Assembly: GCF_034259205.1 (NCBI RefSeq)
Contig: NZ_CP139487.1
Location: 2,418,001-2,482,000 of the forward strand
Source: Peredibacter starrii
Lineage (GTDB): Bacteria > Bdellovibrionota > Bacteriovoracia > Bacteriovoracales > Bacteriovoracaceae
DNA: 64,000 bases
Reading direction: 5' to 3'
The translations under genes and the position numbers were made by a program. The notes under the pieces were generated by a model, which saw only the letters and a program-made list of their open reading frames with translations, was not told the origin of the DNA and searched no databases. Shown in pieces: positions 36,063 through 46,187 of the stretch (position 1 is the first letter of the stretch; each line of letters begins with the position of its first letter).

Positions 36063-36075
36063 TAGAGGCCCTTTT
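36063..36075. terminator. Right arm of the terminator split by the IS element
   Basis: TAG-A-GGCCCTT plus a T run, complementary to 34691-34701. Separated by 1.36 kb of insertion it can no longer act as a short hairpin for either neighbour. Confidence 0.6.
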
Positions 36076-36078
36076 ATA

Positions 36079-36477
36079 TTACTTAACTTGGTTTAACCAG
36101 TCATTCATATTGTAGTAGTTAGTGACTCTTGCGATCTTATCGCCTTTAATGTCAAAGAAACATCCTACCGGCAAACGATACTTCTGACCTCTTGCAGGTG
36201 GAAGACCTTCGCAAGTTGACTTGTAAGTTCCGTTACAGATGAATTCAGCAGAGGCCCTTTTGCCGTCTGCAGATGTCATGATCACCATGTTATCAAGAAA
36301 CTCATCATAGAACGTGTCCATTTCACCTAGAAATACTGTGAAGGCCTCTTTACCAACCGAGCGGCCGCCCTGGTTTGTATCGTGGATCACGTCATCTGTA
36401 AGAAGACCCAGCATATCTTTAAAACGTTTTTCGTTAAAAGCTTTGTAGTAAGCTTGAATCAATTCAGTCGTGTTCAT
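36079..36477 (-). CDS. SnoaL/NTF2-like ketosteroid-isomerase-related protein
   Basis: A 132-residue single-domain protein of the NTF2-like fold, starting MNTTELIQAYYKAFNEKRF with TDDVIHDTNQGG in the usual place for SnoaL-like proteins. An AGGAG ribosome binding site precedes the ATG at 36477; the longer frame runs into the upstream esterase gene. It is the last gene of the frmA-fghA operon and may handle a small hydroxylated substrate, but no reaction is established. Confidence 0.75.
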   Translation of the reverse strand: MNTTELIQAYYKAFNEKRFKDMLGLLTDDVIHDTNQGGRSVGKEAFTVFLGEMDTFYDEFLDNMVIMTSADGKRASAEFICNGTYKSTCEGLPPARGQKYRLPVGCFFDIKGDKIARVTNYYNMNDWLNQVK

Positions 36478-36484
36478 AATGCTC

Positions 36485-37303
36485 CTAAAAATATTCGGCG
36501 TGATGCTTAATATGTTCTTCAATAAAAGTAGAAATGAAGTAGTAACTATGGTCATACCCCTCGCACATCTTCACTTCGAAATCCTGACCTGAGGTTTTTG
36601 CAGTTTCCACAAAATGGGAAGTCTTAAGTTCCTTCTCAAGGAAATCATCGGCCGTCCCCTGATGAATGAGGATCTTCGAATTATGCTTTCTACCCGCTTT
36701 CATTAGCTCACAAGTGTCATGGCCTTTCCAGAGATTTTGATCTTCACCAAAGTAACCTTTAAATGCCTTCTGACCCCATGGAACAGCCACTGGATTCACG
36801 ATCGGTGAAAAAGCCGAGACCGCTTTAAACTTATCCGGGTTTCTAAGGGCCAGAACCAGGGCCCCATGTCCACCCATTGAATGTCCCATGATAGAAACGT
36901 TCGGTGTTTTAAAATGCTCTTTAATCACCGTAAAAAGTTCATTCATCACATAACTATCCATGCGGTAATGATCTTTATAACCAGGTGTTGTTGCATCTAC
37001 ATAGAAGCCCGCGCCTGATCCAAAATCATAACTATCATGCTCCCCCGGAAGATTAAGTCCACGAGGAGAAGTGTCCGGACAAATCACCATGAGTTTCTCA
37101 TTAGCAAGAATTCTCTGGGCTCCCGCTTTCGTGATGAAGTTCTCATCCGTACAAGTAAGACCCGATAACCAGATGATACAACCCTTGATCTCGCCATGAG
37201 GAACAAATGTTGAGAATTTCATCTCAGTTTTTGTTTCCGCTGAATCATGAGACCAAAAACATGTATGGCCATCAAAGTTTTTATGCTGCTTAAGTATTTT
37301 CAT
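36485..37303 (-). CDS. fghA: S-formylglutathione hydrolase
   Basis: A 272-residue esterase-D-family hydrolase. GHSMGGHGAL is the nucleophile elbow (Ser near residue 147), LSGLTCTDENF the oxyanion region, TADDFLEKEL holds the Asp and EGYDHSYYF the His. It converts S-formylglutathione to formate and glutathione, the second step of formaldehyde removal. It lies 9 nt downstream of frmA on the same strand, with GGAC before its ATG, so both are co-transcribed. Confidence 0.95.
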   Translation of the reverse strand: MKILKQHKNFDGHTCFWSHDSAETKTEMKFSTFVPHGEIKGCIIWLSGLTCTDENFITKAGAQRILANEKLMVICPDTSPRGLNLPGEHDSYDFGSGAGFYVDATTPGYKDHYRMDSYVMNELFTVIKEHFKTPNVSIMGHSMGGHGALVLALRNPDKFKAVSAFSPIVNPVAVPWGQKAFKGYFGEDQNLWKGHDTCELMKAGRKHNSKILIHQGTADDFLEKELKTSHFVETAKTSGQDFEVKMCEGYDHSYYFISTFIEEHIKHHAEYF

Positions 37304-37312
37304 AGGTCCTCT

Positions 37313-38511
<1,199 letters not shown>

Positions 38512-38519
<8 letters not shown>

Positions 38520-39408
38520 AATAAAATGGGTTCAGGGAGTTATTGCGTTTGTCAAAGTGGCCGAAACTGGCAGTTTTTCTCGTGCGGCAAAATCTCTTGG
38601 CGTCTCGAAATCTCATATCAGTAAAACCATCCGCCAACTGGAAGAAGACCTAGGCATTGCATTGTTTCTGAGATCAACGCGGAAGATCCAGTTAACGAGC
38701 CGTGGTGAGAAGTTTTTGATGGATAGTAAGGCCTCTCTGGAAAAGCTTGAAGGGGCCAAACAAGACATTATCCACTCCTCTGAAACACCTCGTGGAACTC
38801 TCCGAGTCACTCTCGCAGGCATCTTTGGTGAAAACTACATCGCTCCTGTCGTGATCAAAATGGCCAAGGACTATCCTGAGCTTCAGATTGAACTTAATTT
38901 CGACGCCCGCATTGTGGATCTCATCGCCGAGAAATATGATGTGGCCATTCGCTTTGGACACCTCCCTGATTCAAGTCTTAAGGCCCAAAAGATCGCTTCT
39001 CGACGAGAATTTATCTGTGCCAGCAAAACCTATCTTCAGGCCAATTCGGTCATCAAAGAACCAAGGGACCTAACAGCTCATAATTGTCTCGGCCAAGGTC
39101 AATGGACCTTTAAAAAAAACGGAAAGAAGCTCCAGGTTCAGATAAACGGAAATCTCAAAACCAATAATCCCCGTGTTCTTTTAAGAGCGGCGAAGAATGG
39201 ACTCGGAATCGTGAGATTACCAGGATCATATGTGTTTGATGAAATTCAAAAAGGTAAATTGGTTTCTATCTTAGAGGATTTTAGCGAAGGGAAAATGGAC
39301 ATTTGGGCCGTGACACCTACTCGTCACGAGCAGAACATCAACGTTAAGACCTTCATCACCGAAGTGAAGAAGGCCTTAAGTGAAGGTTATCCCGACGTCT
39401 TATTTTAG
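38512..39408 (+). CDS. LysR-family transcriptional regulator
   Basis: A 298-residue regulator with the LysR winged HTH (FVKVAETGSFSRAAKSLGVSKSHISKTIRQLEEDLG) and a periplasmic-binding-protein-like effector domain after about residue 90. It lies divergent to frmA across 92 bp, the classical position for a regulator of the neighbouring operon. Its own promoter has TTGACT. Its last 9 bp overlap the convergent symporter gene. The effector is unknown; formaldehyde or a glutathione adduct would fit the context. Confidence 0.9.
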
Positions 39409-40752
39409 ACTTTCTTTTTTCTTCTTAAACTCAACGATGCTTTTCTTCACAACGCCAAGTAAGAGATAGGTTGCGATAAGATTCGGAACCGCAAGAAGTC
39501 CGTTTACCGAGTCTGAAATATTCATTACGACTTTAAGCTGAATTACAGCACCGATAAAAATAAAAAAGATAAAGACGTAGCGGTAAACCGGAACAAACTT
39601 CTCACCAAAGAGAAACACCACACCTTGCTCACCATAATAAGACCAAGAAACCACGGTTGAAAAAGCAAAGAGGATCACTGTCAAAGTGACAATCCCTCTT
39701 CCGAACACTCCATAGACACTTTCAAATGCCCATGCCGTCATCTCTGATCCAGCAATGCCAGCTTGGTTCCAGGCACCAGTTGAAAGAATCACCAGACCCG
39801 TGATCGAACAAATCACGACTGTATCGATAAACGGTTCAAGGAGGGCCACAATTCCCTCTTCGCCGGCAGTTGATTTTGCGGCCGAGTGAGCAATTGCCGC
39901 AGAACCCATCCCCGCTTCATTCGAGAAAGTCGCTCTTCTCATTCCCATGATCACTACATCTTTAAAGACCACACCCGCAAATCCACCTACGGCCGCAGTA
40001 CCATTGAAAGCTCCCTCAAAAATCATGGCGAACATATCTGGAAGATGCTGGAAGTTATAAATAAGAATTCCCAGAGCACCCAGGATGTAGATACCGATCA
40101 TGAAAGGAACAAGTTTGTCCGTGACCTTGGCAATTCTTCTGATACCACCAATAAGAATCAGCCCCGCCATCGCTGCCAATGCCAGTCCTGAAATCCAAGT
40201 TGGAACCTGAAGAGAAGTTGTGAGAACTGAGGCCATCTGATTTGACTGGAACATATTTCCAATCCCAAAAGATGATAGCACGATGAAAATGGCGTAGACA
40301 TGGCCCATCGATTTCAATTTCTTTAAACCATTTTTCATGGTGTACATCGGTCCACCATGAACTTTCCCAGTCGGCCCTACTTCACGAAAATTCAGCGCCA
40401 GTGTGACTTCAGTAAACTTGGTCGCCATTCCCAGAAAGCCCGCCACCCAAAGCCAGAAAATGGCACCAGGGCCACCCAGTGAAACAGCGACCGCAACACC
40501 CGCAATATTTCCTAGACCAACAGTTGCTGACAAGGCAGCGCAAAGGGCCTGAAAGTGAGAGATCTCACCATGATGCTCATGCTTATCAAATTTCCCCATG
40601 ATGATCATCACAGCGTCTTTGAAGAATTTAAATTGCGGAAACCCAAAGTAGATGGTGAAAAAAAGTCCTGAAAAACACAGAGAGAAAACCAGAGGCAGTC
40701 CCCAAACAATTGATACGAGTGATTCTGTCCAGATTTCAACTTGATTTAACAT
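39400..40752 (-). CDS. AGCS-family sodium:alanine/glycine symporter
   Basis: A 450-residue inner-membrane transporter with about ten helices. The family signature GLGNIAGVAVAVSLGGPGAIFWLWV (split here) and NEAGMGSAAIAHSAA are both present. It imports alanine or glycine with sodium. The length is normal. It is a single gene; its 3' end overlaps the LysR gene and it diverges from the DJ-1/PfpI gene. Confidence 0.92.
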   Translation of the reverse strand: MLNQVEIWTESLVSIVWGLPLVFSLCFSGLFFTIYFGFPQFKFFKDAVMIIMGKFDKHEHHGEISHFQALCAALSATVGLGNIAGVAVAVSLGGPGAIFWLWVAGFLGMATKFTEVTLALNFREVGPTGKVHGGPMYTMKNGLKKLKSMGHVYAIFIVLSSFGIGNMFQSNQMASVLTTSLQVPTWISGLALAAMAGLILIGGIRRIAKVTDKLVPFMIGIYILGALGILIYNFQHLPDMFAMIFEGAFNGTAAVGGFAGVVFKDVVIMGMRRATFSNEAGMGSAAIAHSAAKSTAGEEGIVALLEPFIDTVVICSITGLVILSTGAWNQAGIAGSEMTAWAFESVYGVFGRGIVTLTVILFAFSTVVSWSYYGEQGVVFLFGEKFVPVYRYVFIFFIFIGAVIQLKVVMNISDSVNGLLAVPNLIATYLLLGVVKKSIVEFKKKKESLK

Positions 40753-40816
40753 TATGTGTACCCTTCATTTTTCAATTCTTAATATAAGGATAAGAGTTTT
40801 ATCAAGAGAGGTACAT

Positions 40817-41494
40817 ATGAAAATTGCTATGGTTCTCACATCTCATGATCAATTAGGAAACACCGGTAAACCAACGGGCTTTTGGCTCGAAGAATTTGCT
40901 TCACCTTACTACGTCTTTAAAGATGCAGGAGCAGAAGTCACTCTCCTCACTCCCAAAGGCGGTCAACCACCACTTGATCCAAAAAGTGATGCTTCTGAAA
41001 ATCAGACCGAATCTACGAAGAGATTCAAAGATGATACGGATGCTCAAAGGGCATTAGCTTCTACCAAAAAACTTTCAGACGTACGGTTTGATGATTACGA
41101 TGCAGTATTTTATCCTGGAGGACATGGGCCAATGTGGGACCTCGCAAATAACCAGGACTCCATTCGCTTAATTGAAACTATGGTGAATGCCGGCAAACCA
41201 GTGGCGGCCGTCTGTCACGGTCCGGTTGCGATGGTGAATGCCAAGGACAAATCAGGCGCCCCACTTCTTAAAGGCAAAACGGTCACAGGTTTCACAGATT
41301 CAGAAGAAGAAGCAGTGGGATTAACAAAAGTGGTTCCGTTTCTTCTAGAAGATGCGATTAAGGACAAAGGGGCCAATTATCAGCGTGGTAAGGACTGGGG
41401 ATCTTATGTGGTGGAAGATGGAAACATCATCACAGGACAGAATCCGGCCTCATCGGCGGATGCTGCGGAAAAGCTCTTAAATAAACTTCATTAA
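40817..41494 (+). CDS. DJ-1/PfpI (class I glutamine amidotransferase-like) protein
   Basis: A 225-residue protein with the DJ-1/PfpI fold. The nucleophile elbow reads AVCHGPVAM with the catalytic Cys, and YPGGHGPMWD is the glycine-rich loop, as in Hsp31-like glyoxalases. Members act as glyoxalase III or protein deglycases, so detoxification of reactive aldehydes is likely and fits the nearby formaldehyde genes. The start at 40817 has GAGAGG upstream. Confidence 0.85.
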   Translation: MKIAMVLTSHDQLGNTGKPTGFWLEEFASPYYVFKDAGAEVTLLTPKGGQPPLDPKSDASENQTESTKRFKDDTDAQRALASTKKLSDVRFDDYDAVFYPGGHGPMWDLANNQDSIRLIETMVNAGKPVAAVCHGPVAMVNAKDKSGAPLLKGKTVTGFTDSEEEAVGLTKVVPFLLEDAIKDKGANYQRGKDWGSYVVEDGNIITGQNPASSADAAEKLLNKLH

Positions 41495-43077
41495 AGAAGA
41501 TGTTGCATCAGGTGGCTTGGAACTTTAAGTAGCCAATAAAGGGCCTTTTTAAGCGGACTAATGCTTAGGGCCTCGTCTTCGCAAACTTCCATGTCACCAT
41601 TTGCATCAAGCTTATGGCTGTTGCCCATGCGAAGTTCAATATTGTCTTTCACATCTTTGGTAAGTTCTTTTGAACCAGCACAGAAGACTGCAAGCTCAGA
41701 GTTATAGTAGCTAGAACGGTTATCCATATTGAATGAACCCACCATGAAGGATTCATCACTAAAAACAGTCGTTTTAGAGTGAGTTCCCCAAGTCGCGTCC
41801 TTCACCTTATCATCAATGAGCTTGGTCTCATTGGTAAAATTACCCTTATAAACATAGGCCTGAAAATCAGGATAAGAGGTATAGTTGGTTACGTGATCTG
41901 AGAAAACGGTCACGACAGGAACAGCATCAGAAGAGGCCAGACTGTTCGTCATAACTTTGATCTTCGTTCTCGTTTCCTGCAGAAATTGTGAAATTTTATC
42001 ACTTACTTTGTTAGAGAGGAAATAAGGAGTATCAAAGATCACTTCGTCTTTTGCTTTTTGATCCATCCAGGACATGATCTCGCGACGTAAATGACGGTAT
42101 TCCTGATCGTAGTTACCACGTTTTAAACGAGCGAAAAATCCGCCGCCTTCTTTATCAGTCGCAAACGCAACTTCAGGACAGTCACGTTTCTCATGAGAAA
42201 GAAACATTTGTTTTCCGTCTTCTTCCATGAATTTTAGAATGCGATCGTGTTCCGGATCTTCATCAAAAAGTTTCGAGGCACGAGCTAGATTGCCTTTATA
42301 GCGGTTAAGATCCATGCGATAATTAACATTATTATTGTCTTCGTAATCACTTTCTCTTGGCTCTCGGGGAGCGTTAGGCTCTGCAGTCAAATCCGAGTTC
42401 CAGTACTTTTCGAAGCTCTCGTCCATGGTCTTTACTACGTCACCTTCAACGGTCACATCTCGATCAAGAAAGTTATATTTATCAGAAAGATCAAAATATT
42501 CATCGGCAATATTTCGTCCGCCGGTAATGGCCTCTTTGCCATCAGTCACCATCAGTTTTCTGTGATTTCGTGACTGGAAAGTAGAAAGAGCAACGATTGG
42601 ATAGGTGTTGTAATAACGAATATCAATGCCCTTCTTTTTTAGCTCTTGAGCATAGAATTCATCCATCTTAAAAACACCGAAAAACTTGTCCACCAATAAT
42701 CGAACCTTCACTCCGCGCTTTGCGGCCGCTGCCAGTTCTTTAAGAATGATTTTTCCGGCCTTATCATCATTAAAAATATAAGACTCGAGATCGATGGTTT
42801 TTTCCGCACGACGAATCATATCAATACGAGCATAGAGTGAGCCCATACCGGAATTGATAACGCGCATTTGGTGTTTTTCTTTGGAATGAACTCGATAAGG
42901 TGGAACGTCTGGAGTCTGAATGGCAGAGATTGGTGCTTCTTCGGGAACTTGGGGTTGAGTCAGATCTACGGTGGCGACAGGGGTTTGTTCGGGAAGCTCC
43001 ACTACCTGGATGTCATTTTGAGCGAAAGCAGTACATGCTACTAGCGCTAATGTTAGTAGTGAAAGCGAAAACTTCAT
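41491..43077 (-). CDS. Exported phospholipase D-like protein
   Basis: A 528-residue protein with two HKD motifs: NHRKLMVTDG (His172, Lys174, Asp179) and THSKTTVFSDESFMVGSFN (about residue 442). These are the paired active-site halves of the PLD/cardiolipin synthase superfamily. The N-terminus is a signal peptide; LVAC could act as a lipobox, so it may be a lipoprotein. About 130 residues of insertion between the halves are unusual. A hairpin before the start holds the ribosome binding site. The 3' end overlaps the convergent DJ-1/PfpI stop by 4 nt. Confidence 0.85.
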   Translation of the reverse strand: MKFSLSLLTLALVACTAFAQNDIQVVELPEQTPVATVDLTQPQVPEEAPISAIQTPDVPPYRVHSKEKHQMRVINSGMGSLYARIDMIRRAEKTIDLESYIFNDDKAGKIILKELAAAAKRGVKVRLLVDKFFGVFKMDEFYAQELKKKGIDIRYYNTYPIVALSTFQSRNHRKLMVTDGKEAITGGRNIADEYFDLSDKYNFLDRDVTVEGDVVKTMDESFEKYWNSDLTAEPNAPREPRESDYEDNNNVNYRMDLNRYKGNLARASKLFDEDPEHDRILKFMEEDGKQMFLSHEKRDCPEVAFATDKEGGGFFARLKRGNYDQEYRHLRREIMSWMDQKAKDEVIFDTPYFLSNKVSDKISQFLQETRTKIKVMTNSLASSDAVPVVTVFSDHVTNYTSYPDFQAYVYKGNFTNETKLIDDKVKDATWGTHSKTTVFSDESFMVGSFNMDNRSSYYNSELAVFCAGSKELTKDVKDNIELRMGNSHKLDANGDMEVCEDEALSISPLKKALYWLLKVPSHLMQHLL

Positions 43078-43084
43078 CAGAGAT

Positions 43085-43132
43085 CCTCCCCACTAGAGTC
43101 TACCTTAAGTCGGGTATATCTCTAGTGAGGAG
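43085..43132 (-). promoter_or_regulatory. Hairpin covering the PLD gene ribosome binding site
   Basis: Arms at 43086-43098 and 43120-43132 pair over 13 positions with one mismatch across a 21-nt loop. On the minus strand the 3' arm ends in GGGGAG, part of the Shine-Dalgarno GGGGAGG of the gene starting at 43077. Folded RNA would hide this site. There is no T tract, so it is not a normal terminator. Confidence 0.6.
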
Positions 43133-43142
43133 TCAATCTTGC

Positions 43143-43562
43143 CTATTTCCGACTAATTAAGTAATCAACTGACCATTTACCGCTGCCACGAATAGCGAAC
43201 ATCACGAAAACAGCTAGGTACAAGAAGGCCATTTCTTTCACATTGAACGGATCTTTCATGTGAACGATAAAACCCGCCACCGCCATCGTGATAGAAAGAA
43301 ATAGGGCCGCTGGACGAGTCAGAAGTCCAAGGGCAACTAGAATTCCACCTGCAAACTCAGAAAGACCTGCTAGCCAGGCAAATACAACTGGCATCGGGAG
43401 ACCCATAGACTCAATACCACCCACTAACATATCTGGTGGCGGTACTTTACCCAGACCATGAGTGAAGGCCATGGTCAGACCAAAAAACACTCGAGGAACG
43501 AACATTGAAAGTTCGTGAACATTGCACTTTTCAGGAACAGCTTTGAACAGAAGCGCTTTCAT
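43143..43562 (-). CDS. DoxX-family membrane protein
   Basis: A 139-residue membrane protein with four helices and the DoxX pattern LSMFVPRVFFGLTMAFTHGLGKV, LAGLSEFAGGILVALGLLTRPAA and KEMAFLYLAVFVMFAIRGSGKWSVD. DoxX proteins are linked to thiol redox balance and respiratory components. It is followed by the PLD gene on the same strand. Its upstream region has a perfect palindrome shared with the divergent DUF2092 gene. Confidence 0.88.
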   Translation of the reverse strand: MKALLFKAVPEKCNVHELSMFVPRVFFGLTMAFTHGLGKVPPPDMLVGGIESMGLPMPVVFAWLAGLSEFAGGILVALGLLTRPAALFLSITMAVAGFIVHMKDPFNVKEMAFLYLAVFVMFAIRGSGKWSVDYLISRK

Positions 43563-43650
43563 CTTGATTCTCCATGAAAAAAAGTTAACTCATTAATCAT
43601 GCTCTCAAATTCCTTTCTAAGCAAGTTGCTTAATTTGCGGGTGCTCATGA

Positions 43651-43668
43651 CGTGACAGAACTGTCACG
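43651..43668. promoter_or_regulatory. Perfect palindrome between DoxX and DUF2092 genes
   Basis: CGTGACAG-AA-CTGTCACG, two 8-bp arms with a 2-bp centre. It lies in the 135-bp divergent region, about 30 bp before the start at 43698. It looks like the operator of a dimeric repressor; the regulator is unknown. Confidence 0.65.
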
Positions 43669-43697
43669 CCAAAATGACCTGATCAAGGAGCAGTCAA

Positions 43698-44468
43698 ATG
43701 CAGACTTTGAAATCATGGTTTTCTATTATTTTCATCATTGGCCTTATACCAACCCTCTATGCTGAAACCAACGCGAAGGTCGACCCCGAGGTCATTGATC
43801 GTATCGAAGAAATGGGTAAGTATCTTCGCTCGTTAAAAAAGTTTGAAGTGGAGTCCAATTTTACTTTTGAGATTGCGACAGAGGACAACCAGAAATTTTC
43901 ATATCCTGGAAAGCTTCATTATAAGGTCAAACGGCCGAACAAACTTTTTGCCGAACTGAAATCAGATCATAAGCAACGTCAGTATTACTATGATGGAACA
44001 TCCATGACGATCTACGATCCAAAGTCAAAGTTTTACGGACAGATTGCGGCACCGGAGACCATTGATGAATTAATGGAAGAAATTGAAGAGAACTATAAAA
44101 TTATACTCCCCTTGGAAGATCTTTTTGATTGGGGAACCGACAAAGCTCCCACTGATAAAATCAGCATGGCCACCTACATCGGAGAATCAAAAATCAATAA
44201 TATTGAGGTCGAACAATTTGTTATCCGCCAGGGTAATATAGATTGGCAACTCTGGGTAAAAAAAGGTGATGAACCTATTCCCCAGAAAATTATCTATACC
44301 GCCATTGACGATCAAGTGAGGCCGCAATTTTCGGCCGAATTAAAATGGACCCTTGATCCAAAAATTAAAACTAATGACTTTGAATTCAAACCACCAAAAG
44401 GTTCCTATAAAATTGAAATCAATCCGCCTGAAGGCGATGCTGTCGCGAAACAGAAGGTGTCACCATGA
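43698..44468 (+). CDS. Exported DUF2092-family protein
   Basis: A 256-residue exported protein (signal ending LYA-ET). The pattern KFEVESNFTFEIATEDNQ, LHYKVKRPNKLFAEL and YYYDGTSMTIYDPKSKFYGQI is the DUF2092 family, related in fold to LolA-type lipoprotein carriers. An AGGAG ribosome binding site sits 7 nt before the ATG. It overlaps the next gene by 4 nt. The pairing of a DUF2092 gene with a small Gly/Asn-rich secreted gene is, as I recall, common in Proteobacteria; its purpose is not known. Confidence 0.82.
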   Translation: MQTLKSWFSIIFIIGLIPTLYAETNAKVDPEVIDRIEEMGKYLRSLKKFEVESNFTFEIATEDNQKFSYPGKLHYKVKRPNKLFAELKSDHKQRQYYYDGTSMTIYDPKSKFYGQIAAPETIDELMEEIEENYKIILPLEDLFDWGTDKAPTDKISMATYIGESKINNIEVEQFVIRQGNIDWQLWVKKGDEPIPQKIIYTAIDDQVRPQFSAELKWTLDPKIKTNDFEFKPPKGSYKIEINPPEGDAVAKQKVSP

Positions 44469-44848
44469 AAGCACTTTTGATCACACTCTCCATTTTTTCC
44501 CTTCTCCCTAATGCATTTGCCTACCGAGGAGGAGGAATTCGAGCACGGGGCGGGGCACCTTTGAATGTAAATCGAAATATTAATGTGACTCGAAATGTGA
44601 ACGTTGTTGGAGGAGGTTGGCATGGTTACTACCCTGCTCCTTATCATCCAGTCGCAACTGCCGCTGTTGTCACAGGGGCCGCAGTGGTGACCGCCGCTGC
44701 CATCGGCTCGATTGTTCACTCTATTCCACCCAACTGTATTAATACTGTCGTGAATGGCGTGACTTATAGTCAGTGTGGTTCCACTTGGTATCAACCACAG
44801 TATGTGGGAAGTAGTGTTCAATACGTAGTGGTGAATCCTCCGAAATAA
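44465..44848 (+). CDS. Small secreted Gly/Asn/Val-rich protein
   Basis: A 127-residue protein with a signal peptide (ending NAFA-YR), an Arg/Gly/Asn-rich segment (NVNRNINVTRNVNVVGGG), a hydrophobic Ala/Val/Thr stretch (about 58-80) that may insert in a membrane, and a C-terminal part with two Cys in CINTVVNGVTYSQCGSTWYQP. It is translationally coupled to the DUF2092 gene (ATGA). The function is unknown. Confidence 0.7.
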   Translation: MKALLITLSIFSLLPNAFAYRGGGIRARGGAPLNVNRNINVTRNVNVVGGGWHGYYPAPYHPVATAAVVTGAAVVTAAAIGSIVHSIPPNCINTVVNGVTYSQCGSTWYQPQYVGSSVQYVVVNPPK

Positions 44849-44865
44849 TTACACACTTCATCTGC

Positions 44866-44880
44866 GCTACATTTTGTAGC
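44866..44880. promoter_or_regulatory. GCTACA-TTT-TGTAGC operator
   Basis: A perfect 6-3-6 palindrome upstream of the secreted paralogue B, 22 bp before its -35 box, giving a centre near -66. The same element recurs at 46119 (perfect) and 46328 (one mismatch), each before a structured RNA unit. The location suits an activator site. Confidence 0.7.
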
Positions 44881-44902
44881 ACTAAAATTTCTTATGATTT
44901 CC

Positions 44903-44932
44903 TTGAACTTTTGCAATTGAGGGCGGTATATA
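44903..44932 (+). promoter_or_regulatory. Sigma-70-type promoter of secreted paralogue B
   Basis: -35 TTGAAC (44903-44908), 18-bp spacer, -10 TATATA (44927-44932). The predicted start is near 44939, followed by an AATTGGAG ribosome binding site before the ATG at 44967. Confidence 0.65.
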
Positions 44933-44966
44933 GGCCGTCCTTAAGAAAGTAATTGGAGTATCTCTC

Positions 44967-46061
44967 ATGAAACAATACCTCTTAGTCGCGGCAATGCTTG
45001 CTGGATTATTATTCTGTCTCAGGGCCCTTGCCGCTGGCGAGAAAGGTAATGGCGGGTATTCAATCGTTTGTCGTGATGCCAATGGCCTTATTGCTTCAGC
45101 AGAACTGTTGGATACATATGAAGGACGTCTTCTTTATAAAAAAACTTATTCTGTAGATCTGAATTCAGTTGAAGAGCTGGTTAGAGTTGCTCAAGACCGC
45201 GTTCGTAAATATGTTCTTTTTGCTTCTAAATTAAATAAAGAAATTGATCTCATCGAAAAAAACCTGGTTTTCATCCCAGAGGGCCACGAGCTTGAGTCAA
45301 CTGAGGACGCTTTCCCTGTGATTAAGAAGAAAGGTTGTGAGTTTGAGCAACTGGCAAATTACACTGAGGCCGGCGAAGTATTTGTCTCTCAGGAGATCTT
45401 CAATCGAATTGATAATTTAAATAGGGCCGCTCTTATTCTTCACGAGGCAATCTACTCTATTCGTCGCAAGGCCCTGGGTGAGACGACTTCACAAAACACA
45501 CGCCGCTTAGTGGCCCAATTAATGGCAGTAAATCCAGATCAAGCGATCATTGAAAAACACGTGATGGAATCTCTTCAGCAACCAACTCATGCCAACCGTC
45601 CTTGTGGCCTGACAGGATCTATTGAAGAGCGCATGGAAAATTGCTCTTATCAGGTTCCGCAACGATTCAATATGGTTCTGGTAACTAGAACAGAAAATCT
45701 CAAAGAAGTATGGCTGGATGTGAATAACAACATACTTTGGAGTGAACGTCTGCCGACTAAAATGAATTTTGCCAATGCTAAAGAGGCCTGTAGAAAGGTC
45801 ACTGAAGAAATGGCCTTCTTAGATGAGTTTCAATGGCGTCTCCCTTCTGGAACTGAATTTCAGATTTCAGGGGAATCCGTTATGAGTGCCTTCAATTATC
45901 GTAATGGACCAGAAGAGAATAACTGGTACTGGTCTTCCACGGTTAAAGGCCGGACAATTGTCATTTTCAATTCGCTTGATAGTACAACCACCTATTCCCC
46001 GTTCACCAATAGCCGCAGTGGGTCAGTCCGTTGCGTATCGCCTGTGGAGTTAAACTTCTGA
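44967..46061 (+). CDS. Secreted protein with C-terminal Lcl/DUF1566-like domain, paralogue B
   Basis: A 364-residue exported protein (signal ending LAA-GE) whose mature start GEKGNGGYSIVCRD matches paralogue A at 33602. The two share ELESTDDAFPVIK-like and RPCGLTGSIEERMENCSYQ segments, LHEAIYSIRRK, and the ending WRLPSGTEF, YWSSTVKGRT and VRCVSPVEL typical of DUF1566/Lcl domains. The overall similarity clearly indicates a gene duplication. It has its own promoter and operator and is directly followed by two predicted small RNAs under the same operator type. Confidence 0.78.
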   Translation: MKQYLLVAAMLAGLLFCLRALAAGEKGNGGYSIVCRDANGLIASAELLDTYEGRLLYKKTYSVDLNSVEELVRVAQDRVRKYVLFASKLNKEIDLIEKNLVFIPEGHELESTEDAFPVIKKKGCEFEQLANYTEAGEVFVSQEIFNRIDNLNRAALILHEAIYSIRRKALGETTSQNTRRLVAQLMAVNPDQAIIEKHVMESLQQPTHANRPCGLTGSIEERMENCSYQVPQRFNMVLVTRTENLKEVWLDVNNNILWSERLPTKMNFANAKEACRKVTEEMAFLDEFQWRLPSGTEFQISGESVMSAFNYRNGPEENNWYWSSTVKGRTIVIFNSLDSTTTYSPFTNSRSGSVRCVSPVELNF

Positions 46062-46118
46062 TTCAACAAAGGCCGGAGCACCCGTCCTTGTATAAGTCCT
46101 GCCCGTTGCAGATGATTT

Positions 46119-46133
46119 GCTACAGATTGTAGC
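46119..46133. promoter_or_regulatory. GCTACA-GAT-TGTAGC operator of RNA unit 1
   Basis: A perfect 6-3-6 palindrome. Fourteen bases after it lies GATTCATT, and 43 bases after it a -10-like TATTCT (46176-46181). Both offsets are identical for RNA unit 2, so operator and promoter were duplicated or selected as one block. An extra half-site GTTGCA lies just upstream. Confidence 0.7.
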
Positions 46134-46187
46134 ATTTTTCCAAATTGATTCATTTTCCTGACCCATAACTAGTAGTATTCTATAGTT

